Shown: piece after piece, positions 44,423 to 52,538 of the stretch
How the letters are laid out: each line of letters starts with the position of its first letter
Position numbering within the stretch: the stretch's first letter is position 1
Assembly: GCF_902833905.1 (NCBI RefSeq)
Contig: NZ_CADFGP010000027.1
Coordinates: 46,714 to 110,713, forward strand
Source of the DNA: Paraburkholderia tuberum STM678
GTDB lineage: Bacteria > Pseudomonadota > Gammaproteobacteria > Burkholderiales > Burkholderiaceae
DNA length: 64,000 nucleotides
Direction: 5' to 3'
Translations under genes and position numbers: made by a program
The notes under the pieces: model-generated
Databases searched by the model: none
What the model was told of the DNA's origin: nothing
What the model saw: the letters and a program-made list of their open reading frames with translations, nothing else

Positions 44423-45451
44423 TCAGTGCGCGAGCGACGTCAGATCCCAACGCGGCTTCACGGTGAACGCGTAGTCGTGGCCGGCCTGTTCGGGCCAGCG
44501 TTGCAAACGCAGCGCGCCGGCCAGCGCGATCATCGCCCCGTTGTCCGTGCACAGCGACAGGTCCGGGTAGTGGACGTAGAAATTGCGCTTCTGCGCGGCG
44601 GCCGACAGCGCTTCGCGTAATTGCCGGTTCGCGCCGACGCCGCCCGCCACCACCAGCCGGTTCAGCTTCGAGCGCTTGAGCGCCGCTAGCGATTTCGCGG
44701 CCAGCACGTCGACGGCGGCATCGACGAAACCGCGCGCGAGGTCGGCCTTGGCCTGCTCGCAGATGTTCGCGCCGCCCAGCCGGTTCGCGTGCGTGAGCAC
44801 GGCGGTCTTCAGGCCGCTGAAGCTGAAATCGAGGTCGCCGGAATGCAGCATCGGGCGCGGCAGCACGACTGCGCCGGGTGTACCGAACTCGGCCATGCGC
44901 GAGACTTCGGGGCCGCCCGGATAGCCGAGGCCCAGCAGCTTGGCGGTTTTGTCGAAGGCTTCGCCGGCGGCGTCGTCGAGCGTCTCGCCGAGCGTCTCGT
45001 AGAAGCCGACGTCCGTCACGCGCATCAACTGCGTGTGGCCGCCCGAGACCAGCAGCGCGACGAACGGGAACGGCGGCGGCTCGTCGACGAGCAGCGGCGA
45101 CAGCAGATGCCCTTCGAGATGGTGAATGCCCACGGTCGGCTTGTTCCACGCCATCGCCAGCGAATTCGCGACGCTCGCGCCGACCAGCAGCGCGCCCGCG
45201 AGCCCGGGCCCTTGCGTGTAAGCGATCGCGTCGATGTCGCCGCGCGCGACGCCGGCGCGCTCCATCACCTCTTCGAGCAGCGGCAGCGCGCGGCGGATAT
45301 GGTCGCGCGATGCAAGCTCCGGCACGACGCCGCCGTACTCCCGATGCATCGCAATCTGCGAATGCAGCGCGTGCGCGAGCAGGCCGCGCTCCGTGTCGTA
45401 GAGCGCGAGACCGGTTTCGTCGCAGGAGCTTTCGATGCCGAGAACGAGCAT
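44423..45451 (-). CDS. tsaD: tRNA N6-threonylcarbamoyladenosine transferase subunit TsaD
   Basis: Protein of 342 residues, the catalytic subunit for t6A37 formation in ANN-decoding tRNAs. Signature elements: MLVLGIESSCDETGLALYD, the metal-binding HLEGH in GIHHLEGHLLSPL (near residue 115), FVALLVSGGHTQLMRV and VVAGGVGANRQLRE. The ATG at 45451 gives the invariant ILGIESSCDET start; a longer frame upstream overlaps the divergent flavoprotein promoter and has no similarity. Confidence 0.97.
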   Translation of the reverse strand: MLVLGIESSCDETGLALYDTERGLLAHALHSQIAMHREYGGVVPELASRDHIRRALPLLEEVMERAGVARGDIDAIAYTQGPGLAGALLVGASVANSLAMAWNKPTVGIHHLEGHLLSPLLVDEPPPFPFVALLVSGGHTQLMRVTDVGFYETLGETLDDAAGEAFDKTAKLLGLGYPGGPEVSRMAEFGTPGAVVLPRPMLHSGDLDFSFSGLKTAVLTHANRLGGANICEQAKADLARGFVDAAVDVLAAKSLAALKRSKLNRLVVAGGVGANRQLREALSAAAQKRNFYVHYPDLSLCTDNGAMIALAGALRLQRWPEQAGHDYAFTVKPRWDLTSLAH

Positions 45452-45596
45452 GATGAATCGCTTGAGACGGGCGCGCGCGACGCGCGTCCGGAAGTGAAAG
45501 GTAAGCCCGAAAGTATACCAGCGCGGACAGGCGGCCGCAGGCGGCCGCCTGAGCACGGGCATGGATGCGAGGGCCCGGCAGGTACAATGCGGCCCC

Positions 45597-46832
45597 ATGG
45601 AATCCTTCGATATCGCGGTGATCGGCGCGGGCGCGGCCGGCATGATGTGCGCGGCCGTGGCCGGTCAACTCGGCCGGCGTGTGGCGCTGATCGACCACTC
45701 GCAGCGTCTCGCGGAAAAAATCCGCATTTCCGGCGGTGGCCGGTGCAACTTCACGAATCTGTATGCGGGGCCGGCCAATTATCTGTCGGCGAATCCGCAT
45801 TTTTGCCGCTCGGCGCTCGCGCGCTATACGCCGCGCGATTTCATGGCGCTGCTGAAGCAGCATCGCGTGACATGGCACGAGAAGCACAAGGGCCAGCTGT
45901 TCTGCGATCAGTCGAGCGACGCGGTCATCGACGTGCTGAAGAACGAGTGCGACGCCGGTGGGGTTGCATGGCGCACGCCGCTGTCGGTCGAAGAGGTGCG
46001 CCAGGACGCCGAAGGACAGTTCCTGCTCGGCACGACGGCGGGCACGATCGCCGCCTGTGCGCTCGTGATCGCGACGGGCGGTCTGTCGATCCCGAAGATC
46101 GGCGCGACCGATTTCGCATACCGGATCGCCAGGCAGTTCGGCCACAAGTTGATCGACACGCGTCCCGCGCTGGTTCCGCTGACCTTCGCTCCGGCCGACT
46201 GGGAGCCGTTCGCGGCGCTATCGGGCGTGTCGCTTGAAGTACAGCTGTCGACTGGCAACACGAAGACCGGCGCCGAATTCACCGAAGATCTGCTGCTCAC
46301 GCACCGCGGCCTGTCGGGCCCAGGCGTGCTGCAGATCTCGAGCTACTGGCAGCCCGGCGAGCCGATTCACATCAATCTGCTGCCGGAGCGCGACGCCGCG
46401 ACTGCGCTCATCGACGCGAAAAGCGGCACGAAGCGGCAGATCGCCAATCTGCTATCGGAATGGGTGCCGCAGCGGCTCGCGCATGTGTGGCTCGACACTC
46501 ACCAGATGGCCGCCGAGGCCCGCGTCGCCGATCTGCCGGACAAGGCGCTGCGCGGCATCGGTGAGGCGCTGTCGCGCTGGACCCTCACGCCGAACGGCAC
46601 CGAGGGTTATCGCAAGGCCGAAGTGACGCGCGGCGGGGTCGATACGCGCGGTTTGTCATCGACCACGATGATGAGCGCGCGGGTGCCGGGCCTCTACTTC
46701 ATCGGCGAGGCGGTCGACGTGACCGGTTGGCTCGGCGGCTACAACTTCCAGTGGGCGTGGGCGTCGGGTGTCGCGGCGGGCGAGGCGGCGGCCGAATATG
46801 CCCGGGGGCTTGACGGCGCAATGGCTTTGTGA
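45597..46832 (+). CDS. YhiN/HI0933-family NAD(P)/FAD-dependent oxidoreductase
   Basis: Protein of 411 residues. The FAD motif FDIAVIGAGAAGMMCAAVAG opens the chain, followed by KIRISGGGRCNFTN, the hallmark of the HI0933/YhiN (BaiN-like) flavoprotein family, and TGGLSIPKIGATDFAY. The C-terminal FIGEAVDVTGWLGGYNFQWAWASG is also diagnostic. Family members may reduce 3-dehydro-type or thiol substrates, but physiological roles are not settled. The start was set at the ATG at 45597. Divergent from tsaD and followed by rpsU. Confidence 0.9.
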   Translation: MESFDIAVIGAGAAGMMCAAVAGQLGRRVALIDHSQRLAEKIRISGGGRCNFTNLYAGPANYLSANPHFCRSALARYTPRDFMALLKQHRVTWHEKHKGQLFCDQSSDAVIDVLKNECDAGGVAWRTPLSVEEVRQDAEGQFLLGTTAGTIAACALVIATGGLSIPKIGATDFAYRIARQFGHKLIDTRPALVPLTFAPADWEPFAALSGVSLEVQLSTGNTKTGAEFTEDLLLTHRGLSGPGVLQISSYWQPGEPIHINLLPERDAATALIDAKSGTKRQIANLLSEWVPQRLAHVWLDTHQMAAEARVADLPDKALRGIGEALSRWTLTPNGTEGYRKAEVTRGGVDTRGLSSTTMMSARVPGLYFIGEAVDVTGWLGGYNFQWAWASGVAAGEAAAEYARGLDGAMAL

Positions 46833-46840
46833 GAAAGCTC

Positions 46841-46849
46841 TGCTATACT
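46841..46849 (+). promoter_or_regulatory. Extended -10 promoter of rpsU
   Basis: TG-C-TATACT, an extended -10 element 33 bases before the rpsU ATG. No good -35 sits at the right distance, as is usual with extended -10 promoters. Confidence 0.55.
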
Positions 46850-46881
46850 CCTGAACCTTTACAAAGTTCCGTTATTGAAAA

Positions 46882-47094
46882 ATGACGACCGTCCGCGTAA
46901 AAGACAATGAGCCGTTCGAAGTCGCCATGCGCCGTTTCAAGCGCACCATGGAGAAAAACGGCTTACTGACCGAACTTCGCGCTCGCGAGTTTTACGAGAA
47001 ACCCACAGCCGAACGCAAGCGCAAGAAAGCGGCGGCGGTGAAGCGTCATTTCAAGCGTCTGCGTGGCCAGATGCTGCCAAGGAAGCTCTACTGA
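46882..47094 (+). CDS. rpsU: 30S ribosomal protein S21
   Basis: Protein of 70 residues: TTVRVKDNEPFEVAMRRFKR, then LTELRAREFYEKPTAERKRK and a basic tail ending RGQMLPRKLY. Length and sequence are standard for bS21. It is first gene of the rpsU-yqeY-dnaG-rpoD cluster, equivalent to the E. coli macromolecular synthesis operon. A terminator follows at 47224-47258, which should raise S21 relative to the downstream genes. Confidence 0.98.
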   Translation: MTTVRVKDNEPFEVAMRRFKRTMEKNGLLTELRAREFYEKPTAERKRKKAAAVKRHFKRLRGQMLPRKLY

Positions 47095-47223
47095 TTCTGG
47101 CGTTGCCCCGCTGTACGCGGCGCGGCAGCATCCAAGCCGATGGCGGCACGACAGGTGTCATCATGGCAAACCCGGCCCGTCGGGCCAACCGGCAGGGTCG
47201 CATCCACTACGCAAAATTGCGCC

Positions 47224-47258
47224 AACCCGCTTGAGGAAGACGTCCCAAGCGGGTTTTT
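47224..47258 (+). terminator. Intrinsic terminator after rpsU
   Basis: AACCCGCTTG (47224-47233), 12-base loop, CAAGCGGGTT (47246-47255) then TTTTT. A 10-bp stem with a T-run, 130 bases after rpsU and before yqeY. Confidence 0.85.
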
Positions 47259-47329
47259 GTGCTGATGCGGCGGTATCGCCGCCGTCGACCGGCCGGTTTT
47301 TCAACTTTTCAACGCAATTCAGGTGAGTG

Positions 47330-47776
47330 ATGAGTCTCAAGGACCGGATCAACGACGATATGAAAGCTGCCATGCGGGCGCGCGAGACCGAACGTCTCGG
47401 GACGATCCGCCTGCTGCTCGCCGCGATCAAGCAGCGTGAAGTCGATGAGCGGGTCACGCTCGACGATGCCGCCATAACCTCCGTCGTCGACAAGATGATC
47501 AAGCAGCGCAAGGATTCGATCAGCCAGTTCGAGGCCGCAGGACGTACGGATCTTGCGGACAAGGAAAAGGCCGAGTTGGCCATTCTTTCCGCGTACATGC
47601 CTGAGCAGATGTCCGAAGCGGAAATCGTTGCCGAGGTGCAGGCGGCGGTCGCGCAAACCGGCGCTGCCGGCCCGCAGGACATGGGCAAGGTGATGGGCGT
47701 GCTGAAGCCGAAGCTGGCCGGCCGCGCCGACATGACCGCCGTCTCCGCTCAGGTCAAGGCCGCGCTCGCTAAGTAA
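47330..47776 (+). CDS. yqeY: GatB/YqeY-domain protein
   Basis: Protein of 148 residues: MSLKDRINDDMKAAMRARET, RLGTIRLLLAAIKQREVDER, DKEKAELAILSAYMPEQMSE and the C-terminal MGKVMGVLKPKLAGRADMTA. This is the YqeY family, related to the tail domain of GatB and found between rpsU and dnaG in many bacteria; a tRNA-linked amidotransferase role has been suggested but not proven. ATG at 47330 is preceded by AGGTGAG. Confidence 0.92.
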   Translation: MSLKDRINDDMKAAMRARETERLGTIRLLLAAIKQREVDERVTLDDAAITSVVDKMIKQRKDSISQFEAAGRTDLADKEKAELAILSAYMPEQMSEAEIVAEVQAAVAQTGAAGPQDMGKVMGVLKPKLAGRADMTAVSAQVKAALAK

Positions 47777-47893
47777 CTCTGTCGATTTGTCCGGGTCGCG
47801 CGCCTCCTGAAGGCGAGGCGCGGGACCCGGGCGCGGTGTCGAGCCCGGGCTCCGGGCTTGGATTTTGAAGCTTTCCAGGCAGCGTCATTTACT

Positions 47894-49774
47894 GTGATCC
47901 CACCGTCATTCCTGCAGGACCTGCTCAATCGCGTCGATATCGTCGACGTGGTCGGCCGGTATGTGCAGCTGAAAAAGGGCGGCGCGAACTTCATGGGGCT
48001 GTGCCCGTTTCACAACGAGAAGAGCCCCTCGTTTACGGTTAGTCCGACTAAACAGTTTTATCACTGCTTCGGCTGCGGTGCGCATGGTACGGCCATCGGT
48101 TTCCTGATGGAACACGTGGGCGCGTCGTTTCCCGAGGCGGTCAACGAGCTCGCGCAATCGGTGGGTCTCACCGTACCGCACGAGGCTTCTCCCGGATATG
48201 GCGGCGGCGGTGGTGGCGGAGCTGGCGGCGGCCACGCGCCGGCGGCATCGAAGGCCGTGACAACCGCGCTGTCCGATCTCATGCAGACCGCCTGCGACTA
48301 CTACCGTAAGCAACTGCGCGGTGCGCCGGGCGCGATCCAATATTTGAAGAAGCGCGGCCTGACCGGCGAAGTCGCCGCGCGCTTCGGTCTCGGCTATGCG
48401 CCGGACGGGTGGCAAAACCTCGAGGCGGCGTTCCCGAACTATCGCGACGACGCCCTGGTCGAAGCGGGTCTCGTGATCGTCAGCGAAAAGTCGGACGCGC
48501 AGGGTCAGAACCGCCGCTACGACCGCTTTCGCGAGCGGATCATGTTCCCGATCCGCAATGTCAAAGGGCAGGTGATCGGCTTCGGCGGCCGCGTGCTCGA
48601 CGGCGGCGAGCCAAAGTATTTGAATTCACCGGAAACGCCGCTATTTAACAAGGGTAGCGAGCTGTACGGGCTGTTCGAGGCGCGTCTTGCGATTCGAGAG
48701 CAACATTACGTGCTGGTCGTCGAAGGTTATATGGACGTGGTTGCGCTGGCCCAATTGGGCTTCCAGAACGCCGTCGCGACCCTCGGCACCGCTTGCACGC
48801 CGATTCATGTGCAGAAACTGATGCGCCAGACCGATACGGTCATCTTCAGTTTCGACGGCGACGCGGCCGGCCGGCGCGCCGCGCGTCGCGCGCTCGATGC
48901 GTGCCTGCCGCACGCCGCCGACAACCGGACGATCCGTTTCCTGTTCCTGCCCAGCGAGCATGATCCCGACAGCTACGTGCGCGAGTTCGGCACCGAGGCT
49001 TTCGCCGAGCAGGTCGAACGGGCGATGCCGTTGTCGCAGTTCATGCTCAACGAGGTGTTGACCGGCAAGGAGCTCGATCAGCCCGAAGGCAAGGCCCGCG
49101 CGCTGTTCGACGCGAAACCGCTGCTGCAGGCGTTGCCGGCCAATGCGCTGCGCGCGCAGATCATGCATATGTTCGCAGACCGGCTCGATGTGCCATTCAG
49201 CGAAGTCGCGGCGCTTTGCGAAGTCGACGCGCGGATCGCGGCCGCGTCGCGCAGGGCGCCGGCCCGCAAGGACCGGCGCAGCGTGACCGGCATCGAGGAA
49301 AAGACGCTGCGCAATCTGGTGATGTATCCGCGCACGGTCGCGATGCTCGACGAAGCGGCCGAAGAGGCGCTGCTCACCGTGACCCGGCACGGCGAACTGT
49401 TCGCGGAAGTGACGACGCACGCGCGAGCCCTAGGCGATTCGGCAGCGTTCCAGTTGTTGTCCGATCTCTTGCGAAATGGCGCGAACGCCCCAACTTTCGA
49501 GGAAATCTTTCGCAAAATTCTAGACTATGATGAAAACGTCCGGGATTTGCTGCTGAAAGACCCGCAGGACGCGGCCGTCATCGAGGAACGGCGCGAGCAG
49601 GAACGAATTGTCGGCGAGGAGCTGAAAGCCGCGATTTTGAAGATGCGATACGACGCTTATTGCGATCGTCTCGAACAGCTTTCGCGACAGTCGCGGCATA
49701 CGCCGGAAGAGTTTGCCGAGTTTTCGGAGCTCAACCGGAAGCGGGCCGACATGAAGCGTCAACTCGGGCTGTAG
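47894..49774 (+). CDS. dnaG: DNA primase
   Basis: Protein of 626 residues. The N-terminal zinc-binding domain has GLCPFHNEKSPSFTVSPTKQ and FYHCFGCGAHG. A Gly-rich linker (about residues 98-110) leads to the catalytic core with RIMFPIRNVKGQVIGFGGR and the Toprim motif VVEGYMDVVALAQLG plus IFSFDGDAAGRRA. The C-terminal part binds DnaB. GTG at 47894 gives the expected VIPPSFLQDLLNRVDIVDVV N-terminus; a TTG 36 bases upstream is possible but less likely. Confidence 0.96.
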   Translation: MIPPSFLQDLLNRVDIVDVVGRYVQLKKGGANFMGLCPFHNEKSPSFTVSPTKQFYHCFGCGAHGTAIGFLMEHVGASFPEAVNELAQSVGLTVPHEASPGYGGGGGGGAGGGHAPAASKAVTTALSDLMQTACDYYRKQLRGAPGAIQYLKKRGLTGEVAARFGLGYAPDGWQNLEAAFPNYRDDALVEAGLVIVSEKSDAQGQNRRYDRFRERIMFPIRNVKGQVIGFGGRVLDGGEPKYLNSPETPLFNKGSELYGLFEARLAIREQHYVLVVEGYMDVVALAQLGFQNAVATLGTACTPIHVQKLMRQTDTVIFSFDGDAAGRRAARRALDACLPHAADNRTIRFLFLPSEHDPDSYVREFGTEAFAEQVERAMPLSQFMLNEVLTGKELDQPEGKARALFDAKPLLQALPANALRAQIMHMFADRLDVPFSEVAALCEVDARIAAASRRAPARKDRRSVTGIEEKTLRNLVMYPRTVAMLDEAAEEALLTVTRHGELFAEVTTHARALGDSAAFQLLSDLLRNGANAPTFEEIFRKILDYDENVRDLLLKDPQDAAVIEERREQERIVGEELKAAILKMRYDAYCDRLEQLSRQSRHTPEEFAEFSELNRKRADMKRQLGL

Positions 49775-49795
49775 CGGAGAGGCCGAAACCTCGGG

Positions 49796-49804
49796 TGGTA
49801 TAAT
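49796..49804 (+). promoter_or_regulatory. Extended -10 promoter upstream of rpoD
   Basis: TG-G-TATAAT, a perfect -10 with a TGn extension, 61 bases before the rpoD ATG. Together with transcription from upstream it would allow separate expression of rpoD. Confidence 0.6.
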
Positions 49805-49865
49805 CAAAAGTTTCTAGCGGTTTGTTTTTTCAAGGGTTTTCCTAGCAAAGGCGAAAGGCGATGCG

Positions 49866-52256
49866 ATGGCAAAGACGACAGGCGGAAATCATGCAACGGG
49901 CTCACGCGCTAAAGAGCGCACCGGAAAAGTTACCGAAGCCAGGCTGACTGCATCCGCCAGAAGAACGTCTGTTGTCAGCGTTGCACCGGCTGCCGGGAAG
50001 AAGTCGTCGACCACTGCGGCCGCGCAGGCCGCACCGGTTCGGGCGGCGAAAGCTGTAGCACCGCCGGCTGCCAAGCGGGCGGGTGTCAGAAGCGCAAGGG
50101 AAGCGGCTGCCGTTCAGGACGATGCGGTAGCGCGCGTGACTTCAGTATCCACGGTTCAACCGGCTGTTGTCCAACAGCCGGGGGTCGAGACTACAGCCGG
50201 TACGGCGAACTCCATGACGAAAAAGCTGAATGAAGTACCCGTCGATGACGATGCAACCCAGACCGAAGAAACCGCTGCTGCCGCACCGGGCAAGCCGGAG
50301 AAGGTCAAGGCTCGCGACCGTCGTGCAAAGGAAAAAGCGCTGCTGAAGGATGCGTTCGCGTCGTCGCAGCCTGGCACGGTGGAGGAACTCGAGGAGCGTC
50401 GCTCCAAGCTGCGCGCCCTGATCAAGCTCGGCAAGGAGCGCGGCTTCCTCACGTACGCTGAAATCAACGATCACCTGCCGGACAACTTCACCGAGACCGA
50501 GGCGATCGAAGGCATCATCAGCACGTTCAACGACATGGGCGTCGCGGTCTACGAACAGGCCCCGGACGCTGAAACGCTGCTGCTCAACGACAACGCGCCC
50601 GCGGCTTCGTCAGACGACGAAGTCGAAGAGGAAGCTGAAGTCGCGCTGTCCACCGTCGACTCCGAATTTGGCCGCACCACCGATCCCGTGCGTATGTACA
50701 TGCGCGAAATGGGCACGGTCGAGTTGCTTACGCGTGAAGGCGAAATCGAAATCGCGAAGCGCATCGAAGACGGCTTGAAGCACATGGTGATGGCCATCTC
50801 CGCGTGCCCGACCACGATCGCCGACATTCTCGCGATGGCCGAGCGCGTCGCCAACGACGAAGCGCGCATCGACGAACTCGTCGACGGTCTGATCGACGTC
50901 GACGCGGCAGACGCCGACGGCTTCTCCGCGCAGGAGGCGGAAGCGATCGAGAATGAAGACGAGGAAGCCGAGGAAGAGGACGAAGAGGACGAGGAAGAAG
51001 ACGATGGCGCGGCGCAAGCCACCGCCAACGCCGCGCAGCTCGAAGCGCTGCGGCGCGCGTCGCTCGAAAAATTCGCGTCGATCAGCGAATGGTTCGACAA
51101 GATGCGTCGCGCGTTCGAGAAGGAAGGCTACAAGTCCAAGTCGTATCTGAAGGCGCAGGAAACCATCCAGAACGAGCTGATGACGATCCGCTTCACCGCG
51201 CGTACCGTCGAGCGTCTGTGCGACACGCTGCGCGCGCAGGTGGATGAAGTGCGTCAGGTCGAGCGTCAGATCCTGCATACGGTCGTCGACAAGTGCGGCA
51301 TGCCGCGTGCGGAATTCATCGCGCGTTTCCCGGGCAGCGAGACGGACCTCGAATGGGCCGACAAGATCGTCGCCGAAGGTCACGGGTATAGCGCGATCCT
51401 CACGCGCAACATTCCGGCGATCCGCGAACAGCAGCAACGTCTGCTCGATCTGCAGGCGCGCGTGGTGCTGCCGCTGAAGGACCTGAAGGAAACCAACCGT
51501 CAGATGGCGGCCGGCGAGCTTAAGGCGCGCCAGGCGAAGCGCGAAATGACCGAGGCCAACCTGCGTCTCGTGATCTCGATCGCGAAGAAGTACACGAACC
51601 GCGGTCTGCAGTTCCTCGACCTGATTCAGGAAGGCAACATCGGCCTGATGAAGGCGGTGGACAAGTTCGAATACCGTCGTGGCTACAAGTTCTCCACGTA
51701 TGCGACGTGGTGGATCCGCCAGGCCATTACGCGTTCGATCGCCGACCAGGCGCGCACGATCCGGATTCCGGTTCACATGATCGAAACGATCAACAAGATG
51801 AACCGCATCTCGCGTCAGATCCTGCAGGAAACCGGTCTCGAGCCGGATCCGGCGACGCTGGCCGAGAAGATGGAAATGCCGGAAGACAAGATCCGCAAGA
51901 TCATGAAGATCGCGAAGGAGCCGATCTCGATGGAAACGCCGATCGGTGACGACGACGATTCTCATCTGGGCGACTTCATCGAAGATACGAACACGGTCGC
52001 CCCGGCGGATGCGGCGTTGCACGCGAGTATGCGCGACGTCGTGAAGGACGTGCTCGATTCGCTGACGCCGCGCGAAGCGAAGGTGTTGCGCATGCGTTTC
52101 GGTATCGAGATGAGCACGGATCACACGCTCGAAGAAGTCGGTAAGCAGTTCGACGTGACGCGTGAGCGAATTCGTCAGATCGAGGCGAAGGCGCTGCGCA
52201 AGCTGCGTCATCCGAGCCGTTCGGACAAGCTGAAGTCATTCCTCGAAGGGAATTGA
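49866..52256 (+). CDS. rpoD: RNA polymerase primary sigma factor (sigma-70, RpoD)
   Basis: Protein of 796 residues. The first about 110 residues are an Ala/Lys-rich extension, and MTKKLNEVPVDDDATQTEET is an internal possible start. Region 1.1 is around residues 165-245; region 1.2 begins DPVRMYMREMGTVELLTREG. A strongly acidic non-conserved region lies near residues 358-382. Region 2 has KKYTNRGLQFLDLIQEGNIG and FSTYATWWIRQAITRSIADQ. Region 3 follows (IPVHMIETINKM) and region 4 has LEEVGKQFDVTRERIRQIEA. Last gene of the rpsU-dnaG-rpoD cluster, with a terminator behind it. Confidence 0.98.
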   Translation: MAKTTGGNHATGSRAKERTGKVTEARLTASARRTSVVSVAPAAGKKSSTTAAAQAAPVRAAKAVAPPAAKRAGVRSAREAAAVQDDAVARVTSVSTVQPAVVQQPGVETTAGTANSMTKKLNEVPVDDDATQTEETAAAAPGKPEKVKARDRRAKEKALLKDAFASSQPGTVEELEERRSKLRALIKLGKERGFLTYAEINDHLPDNFTETEAIEGIISTFNDMGVAVYEQAPDAETLLLNDNAPAASSDDEVEEEAEVALSTVDSEFGRTTDPVRMYMREMGTVELLTREGEIEIAKRIEDGLKHMVMAISACPTTIADILAMAERVANDEARIDELVDGLIDVDAADADGFSAQEAEAIENEDEEAEEEDEEDEEEDDGAAQATANAAQLEALRRASLEKFASISEWFDKMRRAFEKEGYKSKSYLKAQETIQNELMTIRFTARTVERLCDTLRAQVDEVRQVERQILHTVVDKCGMPRAEFIARFPGSETDLEWADKIVAEGHGYSAILTRNIPAIREQQQRLLDLQARVVLPLKDLKETNRQMAAGELKARQAKREMTEANLRLVISIAKKYTNRGLQFLDLIQEGNIGLMKAVDKFEYRRGYKFSTYATWWIRQAITRSIADQARTIRIPVHMIETINKMNRISRQILQETGLEPDPATLAEKMEMPEDKIRKIMKIAKEPISMETPIGDDDDSHLGDFIEDTNTVAPADAALHASMRDVVKDVLDSLTPREAKVLRMRFGIEMSTDHTLEEVGKQFDVTRERIRQIEAKALRKLRHPSRSDKLKSFLEGN

Positions 52257-52295
52257 CGGCGACGGCCGCGGTTGGCCGCAAATGATGCGATCAAA

Positions 52296-52347
52296 GGGGC
52301 CTCCCGGTCGTTTCGCCGAAGCGAAGCGGTTGCGGAGGCTCCTTTTT
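52296..52347 (+). terminator. Intrinsic terminator of rpoD
   Basis: GGGGCCTCC (52296-52304) pairs with GGAGGCTCC (52334-52342) through nine base pairs (one G-U) around a 29-base structured loop, then TTTTT. 40 bases past the rpoD stop. Confidence 0.8.
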
Positions 52348-52357
52348 CGTGTAGTAT
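52330..52357 (+). promoter_or_regulatory. Weak candidate promoter for the tRNA gene
   Basis: TTGCGG (52330-52335), 16 bases, TAGTAT (52352-52357). It is the only -35/-10-like pair between the rpoD terminator stem and the tRNA; poor match, so low confidence. Confidence 0.3.
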
Positions 52358-52377
52358 GTCGGCCAATCAACAAAACG

Positions 52378-52406
52378 GGCCCGGCCTTCACGACCGGGTC
52401 TTTTTT
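52378..52406 (+). terminator. Terminator or attenuator hairpin directly before the tRNA gene
   Basis: GGCCCGG (52378-52384), nine-base loop, CCGGGTC (52394-52400), then TTTTTT (52401-52406): seven base pairs with one G-U. The T-run ends four bases before the 5' end of the tRNA. Confidence 0.7.
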
Positions 52407-52409
52407 CTT

Positions 52410-52497
52410 GGGCTGGACGCCGTGTTGGTTGCAGGCAGTGGACTCATAATCCACCTCCGAAAGGACATCGTGGGTTCGAATCCCACCCGGCCCACCA
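52410..52497 (+). tRNA. Unusual tRNA with anticodon CAT and a long variable arm (class II-like)
   Basis: A full cloverleaf of 88 bases including encoded CCA. The acceptor stem is GGGCTGG with CCGGCCC (one G-U), discriminator A. The D arm has only three pairs (GCC/GGC) around a 12-base loop containing GG. The anticodon stem is GTGGA/TCCAC with loop CTCATAA, so the anticodon is CAT. The variable region is 15 bases (52455-52469) and can form TCC-GAAA-GGA. The T arm is GTGGG-TTCGAAT-CCCAC. Normal CAT tRNAs (initiator, elongator Met, Ile2) are class I with a 4-5 base variable loop. Position 8 is A instead of the near-universal U. Identity of the amino acid is undetermined. Confidence 0.75.
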
Positions 52498-52505
52498 AAG
52501 TATCG

Positions 52506-52538
52506 AAAAAAGGGTTCCGAATTCCGGAACCCTTTTTT
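52506..52538 (+). terminator. Intrinsic terminator after the tRNA
   Basis: GGGTTCCG-AATTC-CGGAACCC (52512-52532) with a six-T tail and A-run upstream, eight bases after the CCA end. Strong. Confidence 0.9.

Noticed and set aside
44283..46145. 620-codon minus-strand frame spanning tsaD and the flavoprotein gene
   Set aside because: It overlaps two clear genes in other frames and has no domain content.
50941..51006. Glu/Asp-rich repetitive DNA in rpoD as a possible repeat insertion
   Set aside because: It is the normal acidic non-conserved region of primary sigma factors.
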